A stretch of 64,000 bases of DNA from Vandiemenella viatica (GCA_031002005.1 JARYHS010006964.1:4712001-4776000); one strand, 5' to 3'; positions 9,100-22,299 are shown, counted from the first letter of the stretch. Numbers and translations: made by a program. Notes: generated by a model not told the origin, from the letters alone.

Positions 9100-11260
9100 A
9101 TTCAGTAATGGGCTACTGTGATAGTGGCATAGTGGACCAAGAGTGATTATCCTGTGGGGATATGTTTTCAGTACAGTATATATTTTACATGTTTCAGTAC
9201 TCTAAATTCATTTTGAAGAAGAATTCTAACTGATGTAGCTCAGTCCTGAACACAGAAGCATCTAGGTAGCATAATTTTTTTAATGGAACCTACCATTTTG
9301 AACAGCAGATAATATGAACACTTTGGCCAAATTTTCAATCTCAGGAGAAACCTTTTATTTAGCCACCAGATTGCTGGTTTGATAAATATAATTATGTCCA
9401 CACTGTACTACTGCTGATAAGGTGATATAATTTTCAAAGTGTCTGATATATTGATTTAGCTTTTCCTTTATTGTGTATCTTAACATCCCATAACTACATG
9501 CAATTTCAGAAATGCCTCATGTTTACAAATGCTCCCTTTGGTTCTTGATTCCATCGGCATTTTTTATAACTTCTTAGTTGCTCTGTTTGTGTTTTTCATT
9601 TTAGAAGGCAACTAGTCACATCCCTGACCCTCTGTACAAAGGGTATAAATTAATTTTGATATTATCATCACAGTACTGGACCATAGTGACAGTGGCATAG
9701 TAAAGTAGGAGGAATTATCCTGTGGAGCCATATTTTCAGTAAAGTGTATCAAATCACTTTTTAAGAATATTTATAATGGATACAGCTAAGTACTAGACAT
9801 AGAAGAAAGCAGGCAGCATCAATTATTGAATGATGACTACCCTTTTGGGTTACAGTTAGTTTGAATTCTCGGCTCAAGATGTTCTGTAAGTCACTTGCTT
9901 ACCCCAAATTTACAGCTTCAGCAGCAACGTTTTAAAATGTCAACAACTACACAAGCCATTATTTACACCGAGATCGCTGGTTCAAAAAATAAAATTGCAT
10001 CTGCTATGTATATATAAAACTATACTGCAGCTGATTTGGTGATATATTGAATAATATTTAATTAAAATTGCAATGGAGCACATGCTCCTGTGACAATTTC
10101 CCTAGACACCCATCTTCCACCTTTCGTGCACCCATCTATATTTTCCCTCTACAAATTTTAACCTTAAATTCTTTCAATGTTTTATAAATTTGTAATTTTT
10201 CTTGGTAACTCATTTCAATCCCTGACACCCTTACCCAAAAAATAGAATCTTCCTACACCTTTGTGCCTGAACTCGAGTGCCAGCTTGTGGTCATGGTCAT
10301 CTTTTCCCTACCACGTATTACTTTTAATTCATACACCATTAGCTTTCAATGCCTCATCACCAATATACACCTTGTAACCTCCCTTGACCTTCTTCGCCCT
10401 AATCCTGTCTTTCAATTAATCCCATTCCAGCTCTTTTAACATACCTGTTACTGATTGCATTCTATGATAATTTCTAGAAACAAATCTAGCAGCCCTTTTA
10501 TGCACCCTTTCCAACTCCTGTATTAGATACTCAAAATGTAGATCTTATACTACCATATTCAAGCAATGGTCTGACAAAAGGTTAGTTACCCAGTTGCCTT
10601 ACTTCTCTTGTACATCCCCTCATCACTCTCTCCAACAAGTGGAGAAATTTGAATCCTTTTCCTATTACCTGTCCAATGTGTCCCGCCCAGTTAAGCTTGT
10701 TGTTAAATGTAATGTCAAGATATCTACATTACAAGTCCAATACAAGCAATTCTTTACCCACATTATAATCATAATCAACATTTAGGTTTTTATTCGTTTA
10801 TTTAATAAGCTGGACCTTCATTGCATTTTTCTTCATCCCACATTTACTAACCCAACTAAATATCCCATCCAGATCACCCTGCAGCTGTTTACAGTGCTTT
10901 ACCGTTTTGAACCATTTATATAGTATTATGTCATCTGCAAACAATTTCATTTCTGATAGTAAACAATCAACACCATTATTCATTAGTATAATGAACTCCA
11001 TTGGTCCCAATATGTTACCCTGTGGCACTCCCATTTTTTACTTCCACCTCTTTTGATACTGCAAATATATTAATTTTCAAAGTGTCTGATATATTGATTT
11101 AGCCTTCCATTTATGGTGCATCTTATCTTCATAATATATAACTGTCTATAACTGGGAAGAATTTCATAAATGCTTCGTGTTTCCATATGCTCTCTCTGTC
11201 TTTGATGATTATTAAAGCTTTTTAAATCTTCTTAGTTGCTGAGTTTTATCTTTGATCCTC
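9100..11260. repeat. Diverged tandem duplication, second unit split by a LINE
   Basis: Unit 1 starts near 9118 ('gatagtggcatagtgga') and unit 2 near 9690 ('gacagtggcatagtaaa'). Further landmarks follow in order in both: 'attatcctgtgg', 'gatgtagctcag' against 'gatacagctaag', and 'ctgataaggtgatata' against 'ctgatttggtgatata'. Unit 2 is interrupted near 10045 and continues at 11073 with 'attttcaaagtgtctgatat', which matches unit 1 at about 9432. Intronic to the zinc-finger gene. Confidence 0.75.
10045..11072 (-). pseudogene. LINE family A fragment inside intron 2
   Basis: On the minus strand the polymerase core is recognisable: 'MGVPQGNILGPMEFIILMNN' followed by 'MKLFADDIILYKW', i.e. the GVPQG and FADD motifs of LINE polymerases. 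Downstream on that strand (to about 10100) lie the C-terminal segments shared with the copies at 40380-40710 and 4960-5486. It is inserted in the second unit of a tandem duplication. Many stops and shifts; no endonuclease part. Probably a 5'-truncated insertion. Confidence 0.8.
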
Positions 11261-11639
11261 AGTATGAAGGATAGAAACAGAACTAACCAAACCAAAGGTC
11301 TTTTCTGATAATGGTGGAATATGGGGAGGTTTAATGCTGTGGTGGTATTATTGCTAACAGAAAGATGATAGTTGTTGGTTAGAAATATGTACTTAAAGTA
11401 TCGATTTCAGTACTATGTTTACCTCTTTATAAGCTGCCTATTTTTTAACACTCCAGATATTATTGCTAAGAATCTTCATACAGAAAATGATTGTACTGAG
11501 TGGGCATCTGGTACACACTGTACACCTATCTTCCTTACTGCCTCACAGATACTTTCAGGAACATTTTCTTTTAGTTCACTTCCACTTTCATGGAGAACTT
11601 TATTTTATCACTAGCATTAAAGCCAATCAATAATGATTG

Positions 11640-13000
11640 GTTTACCAGAATGTTCTGACAATTAATTTCTATGCAGTTGCACAACTAAATAGTACAATTA
11701 ATTTTTCGTCCCTTGTGTTGTAGCAAAATCTTTGATTGTCAACTTGGTCCAGGTTCCATTTCAAGCCAACCACAGTCTCCACTAATGTGCCACCAAAAAA
11801 ATCAAAGCTTCAATCACTCACAAATTAATACATTTCCTATCTGGCATGCCAATTTCACCTTGCATCGTAATATAAACTTGATCCAAAATCTTTATGAGTT
11901 GTTATATCTTTCTTTCTTATTATCTGTGATGAGGATCACTGTTTTAACAGCTGACACAGCTTACAAGCAGCTGATATAATGACACCAGCTAAAATGAAGG
12001 ATGCTAAAAATAAATCTTAACAATTTACGTTGTGTCACATAATATTAGTAGTAATTATGGTTTAGGGCACAGAGATAACAATCAATTTGGAACTTCTTTA
12101 ATTTAAAACAAGTAGTGATTTCAATTTTTAAAAAAGCAAATGATAATTAATAGGCCAATTTAAACAAAATATATATAATTTTCTTTCAGTGTTTTGGCAA
12201 TTTATTTATTATCAATTTCTTAGCTAAACAAAATGTTATAAAATGAAGCTCAATATAATTCGTCATGCCCTGCACTGTAGCAGAAGGTTTACATTGCCAT
12301 CCTGGTCCATGGTACATTTCAACTTCACCAAACTTGCCACCAGAAAAAAATACTTCAATCACATGCATATTAATACCTATACTGTACTGCATCTTAGTGG
12401 CAATAATGCATCAAGATATAAATTTGATCATAAATCTTCATAGTTTCTAACATCTTGCTTTTACGTTATCTGTGATTCAGATCGATATTACAACATTTGA
12501 ATGGCTAATGCAGTTATATTCAGTTGAAATTTGTCATCAATGAAAGTAAAGGAAATTAAAAATAAATCTTAAAAACTTACATTATGTCACACAGTTTTGT
12601 TGTAGTCCAGACTGTATAGAATTTGATCGGAGTGAAACTACTCTCATTCAAGTGAAGTGATGATTTAAGTAACAGGATACTAATGGAAACAATTTAAATT
12701 TTCTTTCTTGAGAAAGGAAATTACTAATGCCCTCTGCTGTAACACCAAGTTCTGATTGTAATAACAATCTATTTGAAAATGCCACTAATTGAGAACTAAA
12801 TATTATATGTTACATATCTATTGAAAAATATTTTAACCAATACTGTACTTCAAGTGAATATTAAATAAGTAAAAGCAAATAATAATTATGAAGTTGATTT
12901 TAATGGAATTTATACTTTTCTTTCAGTGTTCTGACAATTCATTTACTTTCAGATATTTAGCTAAATAAGACTGTTATTAAATAACATGAATAACCTAGAA
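11640..13000. repeat. Three diverged tandem copies in intron 2
   Basis: A landmark meaning 'gtgtt.tg.caatt.attta' occurs at about 11650, 12187 and 12928, and the second and third are preceded by 'tttctttcag'. Between them, 'aaaaataaatcttaa.aa.tta' plus 'tgtgtcaca' recurs at about 12005-12040 and 12560-12595. Units are about 540 and 740 bases with much drift. No coding content identified. Confidence 0.65.
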
Positions 13001-13899
13001 CAATATCTTGTCATAAGTTGGGCAACAAAGGAGAAAAGGATGATGTCATAGTGCAACATCATCGTGTGAGAGAACATCTTAACCAAATATGTTTAATAAG
13101 AATAGAAGAGCACAGTTTAAAAGTTGTGAGTAAAGCAGCCATTCATGTGTATTAAATACAACTACTTCAATGTGGAATTGTAGACAAGTACAGTTGAAAA
13201 ACTTCAACATATACACTGGCTACAACTGGAGATAGTGGACATGAAATTGGTGATCTGTCCTTTGTTGGTAGAAATCCTTCCAGTTGTCAAAGAAGGTTGC
13301 CTAAAGGGAAAAGTATACACTGGATATTTTTCATATATGTGAATAGCAATGCAAGATCAAATCTTATCATGTTTTCTTCCAGAAGCCGGATATTGATAAT
13401 TTTTATAAAACCCCAGCTTTTAGCAAGGTAAACACAGTACTGAGACCAGACTTTTAAAGGAGAACAGCTGTTGCATCGCTGCTAGCCATAAGATCACCGA
13501 AGCAGTATACTTCTCTGCAGTCCTCTGCTCTTTCCACCACAGCACCAGATAGGTCTGTGCTGTTCTTATCCATTATCCAAGTGGCAACATATAATACTGG
13601 CTACACACAAAAACCAAAAAACAACAGCCCTGTGTACAGAGCATCCTAGGAGAAACTTGACAAAAATAGACAGCAACAAGTGGGAGTATTTAAAGACACT
13701 GGATGTTGTGCTGACTGATATATGAACCTTTCAAAATGATAATACTATGTTTCATCAATCATAATTAAATTTTTCACCACTCCTCAAATTGAATGTATTA
13801 CAGCAAAATATTTTACAATTGAGGCATGTGCTAGTCATGTATCAGACTGATATGAATCTACAGGTGAACAGGTAACTATTTAATGACAAACCACCATAC

Positions 13900-13955
13900 C
13901 CATCAGGAACAGCCTCCAGTGATGAATCAATTTGTTCCGTGTCTCCTGGCATACT
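13900..13955 (-). CDS. Zinc-finger protein gene, coding exon 2
   Basis: On the minus strand this 56-base exon is preceded by 'ttttctctttcag' and followed by 'gtatgg'. It reads 'SMPGDTEQIDSSLEAVPD' plus two bases of a Gly codon completed by the first base of exon 3. The phase (0 in, 2 out) fits both neighbours, which strongly supports the call. It is acidic linker sequence with no named domain. The donor GTATGG is less common than GTAAGT but acceptable. Confidence 0.82.
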
Positions 13956-16900
13956 CTGAAAGAGAAAATACAATAAAATGCATGTTAATATACACATAAA
14001 CTCAAAATAAGAAAACTACTGAAGATAATTTAAAGATATGGAAACACAGAACTGGTAAGAAAAACATTAATTCACAACAGTATAAACAGCACAGACACTA
14101 ATTATATAGGGGCACTAAACAAAACACTTATACAAATAACCTTTTGAGAGTGTGGCGGGCATGACAGGAATTTAAGCACAACATTATCTCTCTCAGCACC
14201 TGGCACCGCCTCTACTTACTGTTCACTTTTGTGTTCTCATGCGAAAGTTTAAAATGTAGCTGACATGCAACCAGCATTTAAACCAGAAACCTATACAACA
14301 AACTTTGTAAAAGCCATGAATATTTCAACAACCAGGCAAAATTTTTTTTCCCTGGGCATGCCTGTGACTGTATTGCTGCTAAAATGAATTAAATTTCCAG
14401 CTAGCATCAAAGAAGAATTTCTTTAAGGATAATTTTATGAGGGTCTCAAAGTATCTGTAGGTCATAAGGGACTGCAGTACATACCGATAATGACTGGTAG
14501 TTATGATTACTAATATAAATATAGATAGAAAAATTAAGTGCATATAAGGGGCACCTCACATTGTTTTTGAAATTTTACAAATACCTTGGGTTAAAACATT
14601 TTCAGAAACAATGTCCCAGTTTATGATCTACAAGAGATTTGATGTTTCATGTTGACAACTATTTATTTTCTAATGATACTCAAATAATTGTTTTTATTGC
14701 AATATAACCAATGAAACAATGACAGTGCCATCCAGTAGCAGTGACAATGAAGATTTTGGATCAGCTTATAGCATCTCCACAGAAACTACTATACCTGCAG
14801 GTTCAAATTTAAGATATAGAATGAAACTACTTTTATTTAAGTAAATATAAAGAAGTCAACAACAGAAGCTACTGGTAAAAGTAGAGTGAAGCATTTATCC
14901 TTGGTCTTAATTGCACATATGCAAAAGCGCATTTTTTCTTTATACATCATTACTAGAGGCTCATGTACAATTTGATCACTTCTATCCTCGATAACCTAAG
15001 ACAGTCTTTCACTGAAACCTCAATCCAAGATATTTTGCAAATTATGTAAAGAGTTGGGGCTTAGGACTGTTAAGTGATTGCAATACATTTTCTTTAGAGA
15101 GAATGCCAGGATCTGTACTTGGATGAACCCTGTCATCAATTCAACAATGCAAAAATTCAGTCTAGACACTACCACTAGGGTGTGAGGATGTGTCTTGGCC
15201 TCTCTGGGCTGTTACCACTAACATCTCAGAAGTACTCAACTGTATCACATGCTCCATTGCTAGTGTGACTATAATAGGACTTGTTTTTAAAATAGGGTAA
15301 TGCTGGATCACATAAAGTGCAGATTTCTAATGGTTGCCTGCATGCAGTCTACATTTTGGCAACATAAGCCAAGTTTCCTAATATTCCGGCTACAGAAGAC
15401 TTATAGGACCAATTGGCATGATCTCTCCAGCCATCAAAGGATCTACAGGGTATGATGAGGAAGTTATTATGCAATAGTCACCTACAATATTATAAATAAC
15501 ATCCCTGCTATTTCATGTAATACCATATCACCTCATATATGCACACAGGGGACAGTACAACAGGATAAATAACTGATTTCAGCCGAGAGTGCAAGTGGAT
15601 ATTTCTGTTACTGCTCCCACTGTTTGTGAAATGTTTTGTTCCATTTAGATATCACCTTCTGGATACACCAATTTCTATAACAAGCCATGAGGATTGCTCC
15701 CAGACACATGAAAATTAGTATCATGAATAGTAAAAACTAGGGACTGGTGGGCTAAATAGGAGTGTAAAATAGCATAAAAGAAAAAAAAAAAATCTCAATT
15801 TGTACATATCATGAACTGAAAAATGTAAGAAGATGACACACAAGGAAACAATTGAAACCAATAACAAAATAAAAAAATCAGCTAGTAAAGCAAATTATTT
15901 TTAAAATGTAGCCTTTCAGTAACTACAACACCTATGACTATGGTAATGATTAGCAAATAAGTCAGAAATATTAGCTGTGGTAGGGTACATACAAATTCAG
16001 GCAACTTTACATGCACCTACTTTCAAATTATATGGCATTTGCTTCTAAAATTTATTCCTGCTAAAAATTATGACATTCACCAATAAGCCTGAAAAAAGTT
16101 AATGTGTACCTCAAAACCATTTGGTATTCAGTTTTACATTCTCTTTTTCCATTATTTTTAAACAACAGAGAATGTTTTATGGTATCATTAATTGCAGCAA
16201 AAATAATTCACCATTTTCATAAAAGACACATATATGTCAGTGAGATACATATATCTTCCCAATACGACAAACATAAATAACCAGGCAGGATAGTCGTACT
16301 GACACTAGTTATAAGTAGCGAGGGGTACTGATGTGAAATCACCAACCAGGATTTATGAGGTAAAGCAAAATTAATTTTCTGTTTTAATTTTTCTTAAATT
16401 TTGACAGAAATATCTGTTAATACCAGTCTTTTATAAATTGTGTAGATAAAAAAATTACAACACACTATGAAAATTTCACATCTCATGAAAATTAATTAAT
16501 GGACGAAGGAAAAATATTCAAAAAACAATTATCAGACAACTAAAGATTTGTCATGTCAAGAGCTCGAGGAGTTTATAGCACACAGTCAAAGGAAGGTTAA
16601 CAACATGACAGAAATTATACATCACGAAAAAAGCGAATGTGTTGTTTAACAGCTGAAGTTTTTGTTTTCTGACCCATACGGTAAAGATTTACGCATTTAC
16701 TCATTAACGTTAAAACTAATCTTCTGTAATGGTTTACACACAAATACATTTTTTTCTTCTTCTAAGTAAGCCTAACTTCACTACTGCAAAGGATTATGCT
16801 TCTTCGCTTGAGTAGCTGAAACATGAAATATTTAAACATACGAGAATAGCATCATATGATAAAACTTACTTAGGTTAACGACTCAAATGTGGCCATTCAC

Positions 16901-17041
16901 CACTGTACATCAACACATAAATAAATATAAACTTCTCAAAATCATTAGGTGACTGAAAGTAGCGTCCATGTTGTTATGGAGTTGTAATCATCAATGCATA
17001 CACCATGGGTCTCCACAAATACAGAAAATGTACAAACTTAC
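13956..17041 (-). other. Intron 1 of the zinc-finger gene
   Basis: About 3.1 kb of A/T-rich intron. I found no convincing coding or repeat element in it, only short A-runs (for example 15780-15795). Confidence 0.55.
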
Positions 17042-17077
17042 CTCTTGTTTCACACGAACAACATTTACTGTCTCCAT
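17042..17077 (-). CDS. Zinc-finger protein gene, coding exon 1
   Basis: On the minus strand, ATG at 17077-17075 in a good context (gaaATGG) opens 'METVNVVRVKQE', then the strong donor gtaagt. Exon length is 36 bases, phase 0 out, matching exon 2. The VKQE end fits the SUMO-site consensus (hydrophobic-K-x-E), which is frequent at the start of insect zinc-finger regulators; that role is inference. The longer upstream open frame (to 17188) is likely 5' untranslated sequence. Confidence 0.78.
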
Positions 17078-17247
17078 TTCACTTCTTCCTGTTGTCTCGA
17101 GAGAATAATTCCCAATCCCACTCACAAGATAGAGCAAACCAACAACGTGCAACACACACACAGCTGATAGCCAAAGGTTCAACCACAAGATTCTGCGTAT
17201 CGGAGACAGAATGATCTATACACCGTTATGTTGTATTAATATATTGT

Positions 17248-17265
17248 ATATATATATATATATAT
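17248..17265. repeat. (TA)n microsatellite
   Basis: Run of TA dinucleotides upstream of the zinc-finger gene's first exon. Similar short TA runs lie at 1533-1546, 18841-18862, 37143-37164 and 41246-41260. Confidence 0.9.
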
Positions 17266-17799
17266 TTTAAATTAATTCTACTCAGTGAAATGCCTTAAGA
17301 TGTTTTAAAAATTTGTCTTTAACATTAATTGCCGGTAAGAAAATGTAAGCCACCGTTTACTTTGGAAAAATGCTAGATACACATTTTTTTCTTTCCTTTA
17401 TATGAGTATTTCTATTCCCTCTTTCCATATTAATACGAAATGAAATGCTAAAAAACAATTATTTAACACTCTTACTAATGCCATTGCTTTATAAAATTTG
17501 AGTTTCCCCTTTCGTGCTTCACACCTATCAGTGTTCATCGAATTGTTCTACACGTGTGTTAAAATCGGTGAACTTTCTATTTCACTTCTTTTATCTACAT
17601 TGAAAGAGATTTCACCTCCGTAAAGCTCGAGACACTTGGTTAATTATCAATCCCGATTTCCCTTATGTATAGAAGTGAAATGTGGGTAAATAAAATACAT
17701 TCAAGCCATCCATCAATGGACTTTCGAATCACGATGCCCGGTTATTAACCATCAACACTTCAAAAGGAACTAGCTCTAAGAGTAATGTTATTAAATTTA

Positions 17800-18271
17800 A
17801 GCGTGTGATAAATAATGAGTCAGTTACTTGTTTTAGAAAGTGCCTCAATACCACAAACGGGGAACATGTTTACAGGGCACAAGGTATGGATGAAAAATAC
17901 AACTTTTTTAGTAGCTTTGTATTAAATTACTTTGAAAGTTGCTTCCCCTTGAAAAAGTGTCATGCTTCTCGAAAAGAACAAAAACCTTGAATAACTATTG
18001 GCACTAGAAAAGTTGTATATTGCCTCTGAGAACGGTGAGAATGCTAATGATAAAACACATTACAAACAATTCTGCAAAATACTGAAAAAGGTTATTAAAG
18101 AATATAAAAGAATGTACTACAAACATAAAATTCATGATTCTGAAAATAAAATTAAGACAATATGGGTCATTCTAAAAAGGAAATAGGAAAAAGTTATAAA
18201 TCAAGTTGGCCTAATGATATTTTTATTAAAGAAAATCCTGTAGAATCTAATATTTCATTAAAATTGACTGC
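17800..18271 (+). pseudogene. LINE family B, N-terminal part before Harbinger copy 1
   Basis: Plus-strand frames carry 'MDEKYNFFSSFVLNYFESCF', then 'HYKQFCKILKKVIKEYKRM' and 'DSENKIKTIWVILKRK'. They match in order 'NNKFNYFHQRFLEIYERCL', 'HYKTYCRILTKVIKESKRL' and 'DNKIKSVWNIIKRE' of the longer family B copy at 37760-39930. The copy is frameshifted. It is broken at TAA 18272-18274 and continues after 23959. Confidence 0.85.
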
Positions 18272-18408
18272 TAAGGGCACGGATACACTGCAACCGAGTT
18301 CGGCCGAGTTTTCACTCTGCAAAATTCTGCCGATCCAGTCTGCCGACTGTTGTGGTTACACTGGCGCGGACTTCGGCCGATTCAGTTGTCAACATATCGT
18401 GTTTCAAG

Positions 18409-18707
18409 ATGGACGAAACTAGCGTTCTTGAAGTGTTGTGTGAGAACTCTCTTCTGAGATTTAATATGATGTTTGGTAGTGAAAAAAGTGAATGGGTAAA
18501 CGAAATTTTTTCAGAGAGAGAGGCTGAAGGAGAGTTTCATACATTATTCTCCAAACTATTGGAACAGCCAATTAAATTTTCAGAATACTTCCGAATGAAA
18601 CCGGAGACATTATTTTATATTTTGGAAGGAATCCGACCTGCTATAATAAAGTATTCAAATTTCAGGAAATGTATTTCTCCAGAAGAAAGGCTTGCTGTGA
18701 CATTGAG
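18409..18707 (+). pseudogene. Harbinger transposase, exon 1 (copy 1)
   Basis: ATG at 18409 follows a GC-rich leader. The exon encodes an N-terminal segment ('MDETSVLEVLCENSLL' through 'FRMKPETLFYILEGI' and 'ISPEERLAVTL') typical of the region before the DDE domain in Harbinger transposases. The intact donor gtagtt starts at 18708. Joining to exon 2 at 21423 keeps phase and gives the common 'LRYLSTG' junction. The full gene would be about 391 residues, but exon 2 has a stop, so this copy is counted as a pseudogene. Confidence 0.88.
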
Positions 18708-19639
18708 GTAGTTACCTAAGTCGATTTTATTTAATGAAGGTGCACCTGACTTGTTCCATACCAAATTCTCTGTTCCAAAACCAAATTCATATGTATTTCT
18801 TCAAAGGTTTCCTCTAGGATACAGTTCATTTGATTTAAAAAATATATATATATATATATATATGATGTGTACTTTAGTACCTGCACGAAAATTTTAATTT
18901 CGTATGGAACAGTGGGTATCTTTATTTTTAATCTCAATAACTATGCACTGAAATTTTAACTGCGTGTATTGGGAAAGCTAAGTGTACTTGAGACACTTCA
19001 ATTTCGTTTTATTAGTAACAAAGTTAATACTTGATATATGTGGTAGCTATTCAGAAGAAACCAGTTGGCTAAATGATCAGTTACAGATTTTCTGGAGAGT
19101 TTTAATTTTTTGTGATCTCTCAGTAATTATTTGTGTGTATGAACTTGGTTATTTTTCTTCAATTAGCTGTCACTAAACCAATGAATGAATATTGCTAGAA
19201 ATCATACTTTGTTAGCTCTTATTTGGTAATAACAGACTTTAAAGAAAGCCTTACATAACACAGAGGTTGACAACAAAAACATCAGTGGTGCATGTGGAAA
19301 TACTTGAGACAGACAACCTAGGGATAGATGAGACACATTTCAAGTATCCATGTGTTAAAAACAGCAACATTTTTAGTAGTTACTTTTGATGTATTTTCTA
19401 TAGAAATTCACTAAACTACAGGCAATACAATCCATTTCTTATATAATTATGAAAGATAGGCCTACTTGTAAATACAATACAGTACAATTTATAAACTTCT
19501 ACTATACAAAAAATTAAAAACTGTTTTTTTTTTGTTTTTTTTTAAATTCCAAAGTTTTACAAAAGGAAGGATGGTCACAGTTACCATAGAAAAAAAATTG
19601 CAGGAAGCCCACAGTGAAGTAGTTCTCTTTCCTATTGAT

Positions 19640-19738
19640 GTCATTAGAGGTGGTAAAGGGCTGGGGGTAAGGAATGGGAAGGAATTGAGTCATGGATTTT
19701 TGGGGGATGCATCCCAGCATTTGCCTGGAGAGATTTGT
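19640..19738. mobile_element. SINE-derived fragment in transposase intron (copy 1)
   Basis: 'ggggtaaggaatgggaagga' through 'gcatcccagcatttgcctgg' resembles the body of the SINE at 36812-37049, with drift. The same fragment lies at the same place in Harbinger copy 2 (48078-48178). No tRNA head and no tail remain. Confidence 0.7.
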
Positions 19739-20546
19739 GGATATTAATTCAAGAGGCCTAAAATTATGTTACAACTATTGATGAAGAATGTATAGAAATG
19801 TTGATAAAGGTTCGTTTTCCAGTGTCAAAAACTATTTTACCAGTTTCATTTTTAAATTTGGATCTGGTGGAATGTTTATTGAATAATCTTTGAACCTGTA
19901 ATTGTTGTTACACCAATTTGCATCACAGATTAGGCTGTTTTTAAATAAGGGGTAATTTTCTAAATAAATGTAATTGTGTAGGTATACATCTAGAGCTTTT
20001 TTTTTATTGAAAGTTGAACTTAACAGTAAGTTACCGTTTTACTTATGCATGCACTTAATATTACTGCAAGCCTTTTTTAATAATAAACAAAATTCCAACC
20101 TCTTTCTTATGTATCCCTAATGTCAAGCTCAAGTATCCCCAGCGTGGGAATACTTAACCCAGGTTTCAAGAGTTTAAAGAAGTATTTTTTACATCATATA
20201 AAAATGCGAAACATGTCAATGTTTTTAAATTTTTGAACTGAGGAAACATTGTTCCTCTAAACACAACACATAAAAAGTTTAAAAGCTGTTAGGTGATAGC
20301 TAAAAAAATGTTTATCTTAAAAGTGGGTCATTTATCCCTACTCTCAATGATCAATACAGCCTGTTCTATTGCCAACTGAAACCGAAAATTCATGAGAAGG
20401 TGTTATCAGAAATAAAAATAATTATTTATGATATAATTTATATATTTTATTCAAATATACAAACAATAATTTTATGACATAATTTAAATATAAAAATAAT
20501 CAATTATGAAACTATGGTTTTCTGTTGGGTCTCTGAAATTTACATA

Positions 20547-21253
20547 TCACTCTTTTTCATTTTGATTTGACCATGTGGCTAAATATGAACGCACATCCAA
20601 CGGAACCACAGTGTCTGACAAGGGTACATGGTGTGGGGAAGACGAAGAAGAAGATACCGAGATTTCCTCTTCCATCAAAATTTTTTGAATTTGAGTCCTC
20701 ACTGCCAGTTTTCTTTGCATAGGGATTGCACGAAAATGTGGCAATAGACTCATCAGAAAATAATAGTCTTCATCTTTTATCTCATCAACTGAGGTGGATG
20801 AATTTCTGATTCTTTCCAAATGTTCAATTTTTCTTTGCTCTAATGCAAGAAACTGAGACATCCTGTCAATTTTAGCTCGTTTAGATTTCGCTTTCAGAAT
20901 TGGTCTCTTGAAATTATCAGTATTTACACTGCCACTATTGTCACTGTGCACGTCAATATCAGTAGTAACAGCGTCGGCTTCTTCGCAAGATTTAGACGAA
21001 GTTTCATACATCACTTGATCTTCTTCCAAATCTTGAGTTTGGGCAGTATCATCTGGTGCATTACATGGTGAGAGTTGTATGTTACTCATCATTTTTCTTG
21101 GGCGGAATACGTCACAAAGAAATGAAAGTTGGTCATAAAACTTCCACGTAGTGACGTGCTTTGCTTCGCTGCCAGTAGGTTGATTGAGTTTTTTCATGTG
21201 TTCTTTGCGAAACATGTCTCGCAAGCTTCCCCAACTCCCTTTAACAACACTAC
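20547..21253 (-). CDS. Harbinger-linked MADF/BESS protein, exon 2 (copy 1)
   Basis: On the minus strand, acceptor 'gatttacag' precedes 21253. The exon starts by completing a Ser codon left by exon 1 (23683-23551). It carries the second half of a MADF domain ('WGSLRDMFRKEHMKKL', 'WKFYDQLSFLCDVF'), a Ser/acidic linker, and a C-terminal BESS-like motif ('YYFLMSLLPHFRAIPMQRKL'). The whole protein is about 279 residues with no stop. In PIF/Harbinger elements such a protein helps bind element ends and carry the transposase to the nucleus; that role is by family. It reads convergently to the transposase and lies in its intron. It looks open and intact, unlike copy 2. Confidence 0.85.
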
Positions 21254-21422
21254 CTGTAAATCAAGAACAAGAATTGTAACCAATTAATGAGATCCCACTA
21301 CCTGATTGAAACATGAACAAAATAATTACTTACATCAGTTGTATTTTTGTTTATTTATTATGGTAATCAATATTGGAGTATTTAGTTATATATTAATTTA
21401 TTTTATTTCCTTATTTTTTCAG

Positions 21423-22299
21423 ATATCTTTCAACTGGTATAGCATACAGATCTTTGGCTTTTTCATATAGGATAGCTCACTCCACTATTGGCAAGATAGT
21501 GTACGATACGTGCGACGCTATTTGGGAGTGTTTTGTTGGTCGGCACATGCCTTTTCCGACAAAAGATTCACTCAAAAAGAATGCTGAGACATTTGAAAAA
21601 CTATAGAATTTCCCAAATTGTGTTGCTGCCATTGATGGTAAACATGTGCGTATAAAATGTCCTAAGTTATCTGGATCCAAATATTACACCTACAAAAATT
21701 TCTTCTCTGTGATTATTCAGGGACTGGTTGATGCGAACTATAGATTCATAAGTGTAGATGTTGGTGCTTATGGAAGACAAAGTGATAGTGGTGTTTTTCA
21801 TGAGTCTAATTTGTTTAGCCATATAGAAAATGGAACTTTTCCATTCCCCGGACCAAGAAAACTCACAGGATCTGATACCATGCTTCCATACATTATTCTT
21901 GGAGATCAAGGTTACCCTCTCAAGGAATACTTAATGCGCCCTTATCCAACAACTAATGTGAATGTTCCACATGATGTTGAAATTTACAACAAAAGGCATA
22001 GTCGAGCCAGAAAAACTGTGGAATGTGCATTTGGTTTACTCGTTGTAAAATGGAGATGTTTGAAGACTGAGCTGCAAGTCAACCCTGACCACGTGGACAA
22101 AATAGTTTCTGCTGTATGCTTGTTGCACAATATAGTCATTGATAAAGAGGGAATAGATGAGAATTGGTTCCAACAACATGAGCCTACAACTGCACCTTCT
22201 GCAGGATCTAGGCGCTATAACAGAGCAAGACGCGAAGCTTATAACATTCGTGATCAGTTCAAACAGTACTTCAGTGGACCAGGAGTGGTTGACTTTTGA
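21423..22299 (+). pseudogene. Harbinger transposase, exon 2 with one nonsense codon (copy 1)
   Basis: Follows acceptor 'attttttcag'. It encodes the DDE_Tnp_4 domain: first Asp in 'AAIDGKHV', second in 'VDVGAYGRQSDSGVF', and the Glu in 'KTVECAFGLL'. A TAG at about 21604-21606 replaces the Trp codon seen in copy 2 (TGG in 'EELWNFPNC'). Otherwise the exon is open to TGA at 22297-22299. The nonsense codon lies before the first catalytic Asp, so the protein is dead. Confidence 0.9.

Noticed and set aside
17078..17188. Longer N-terminus for the zinc-finger gene (start at 17188)
   Set aside because: The upstream residues are hydrophobic and unlike the family; the ATG at 17077 has the better context and fits the exon phase. 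It remains possible.
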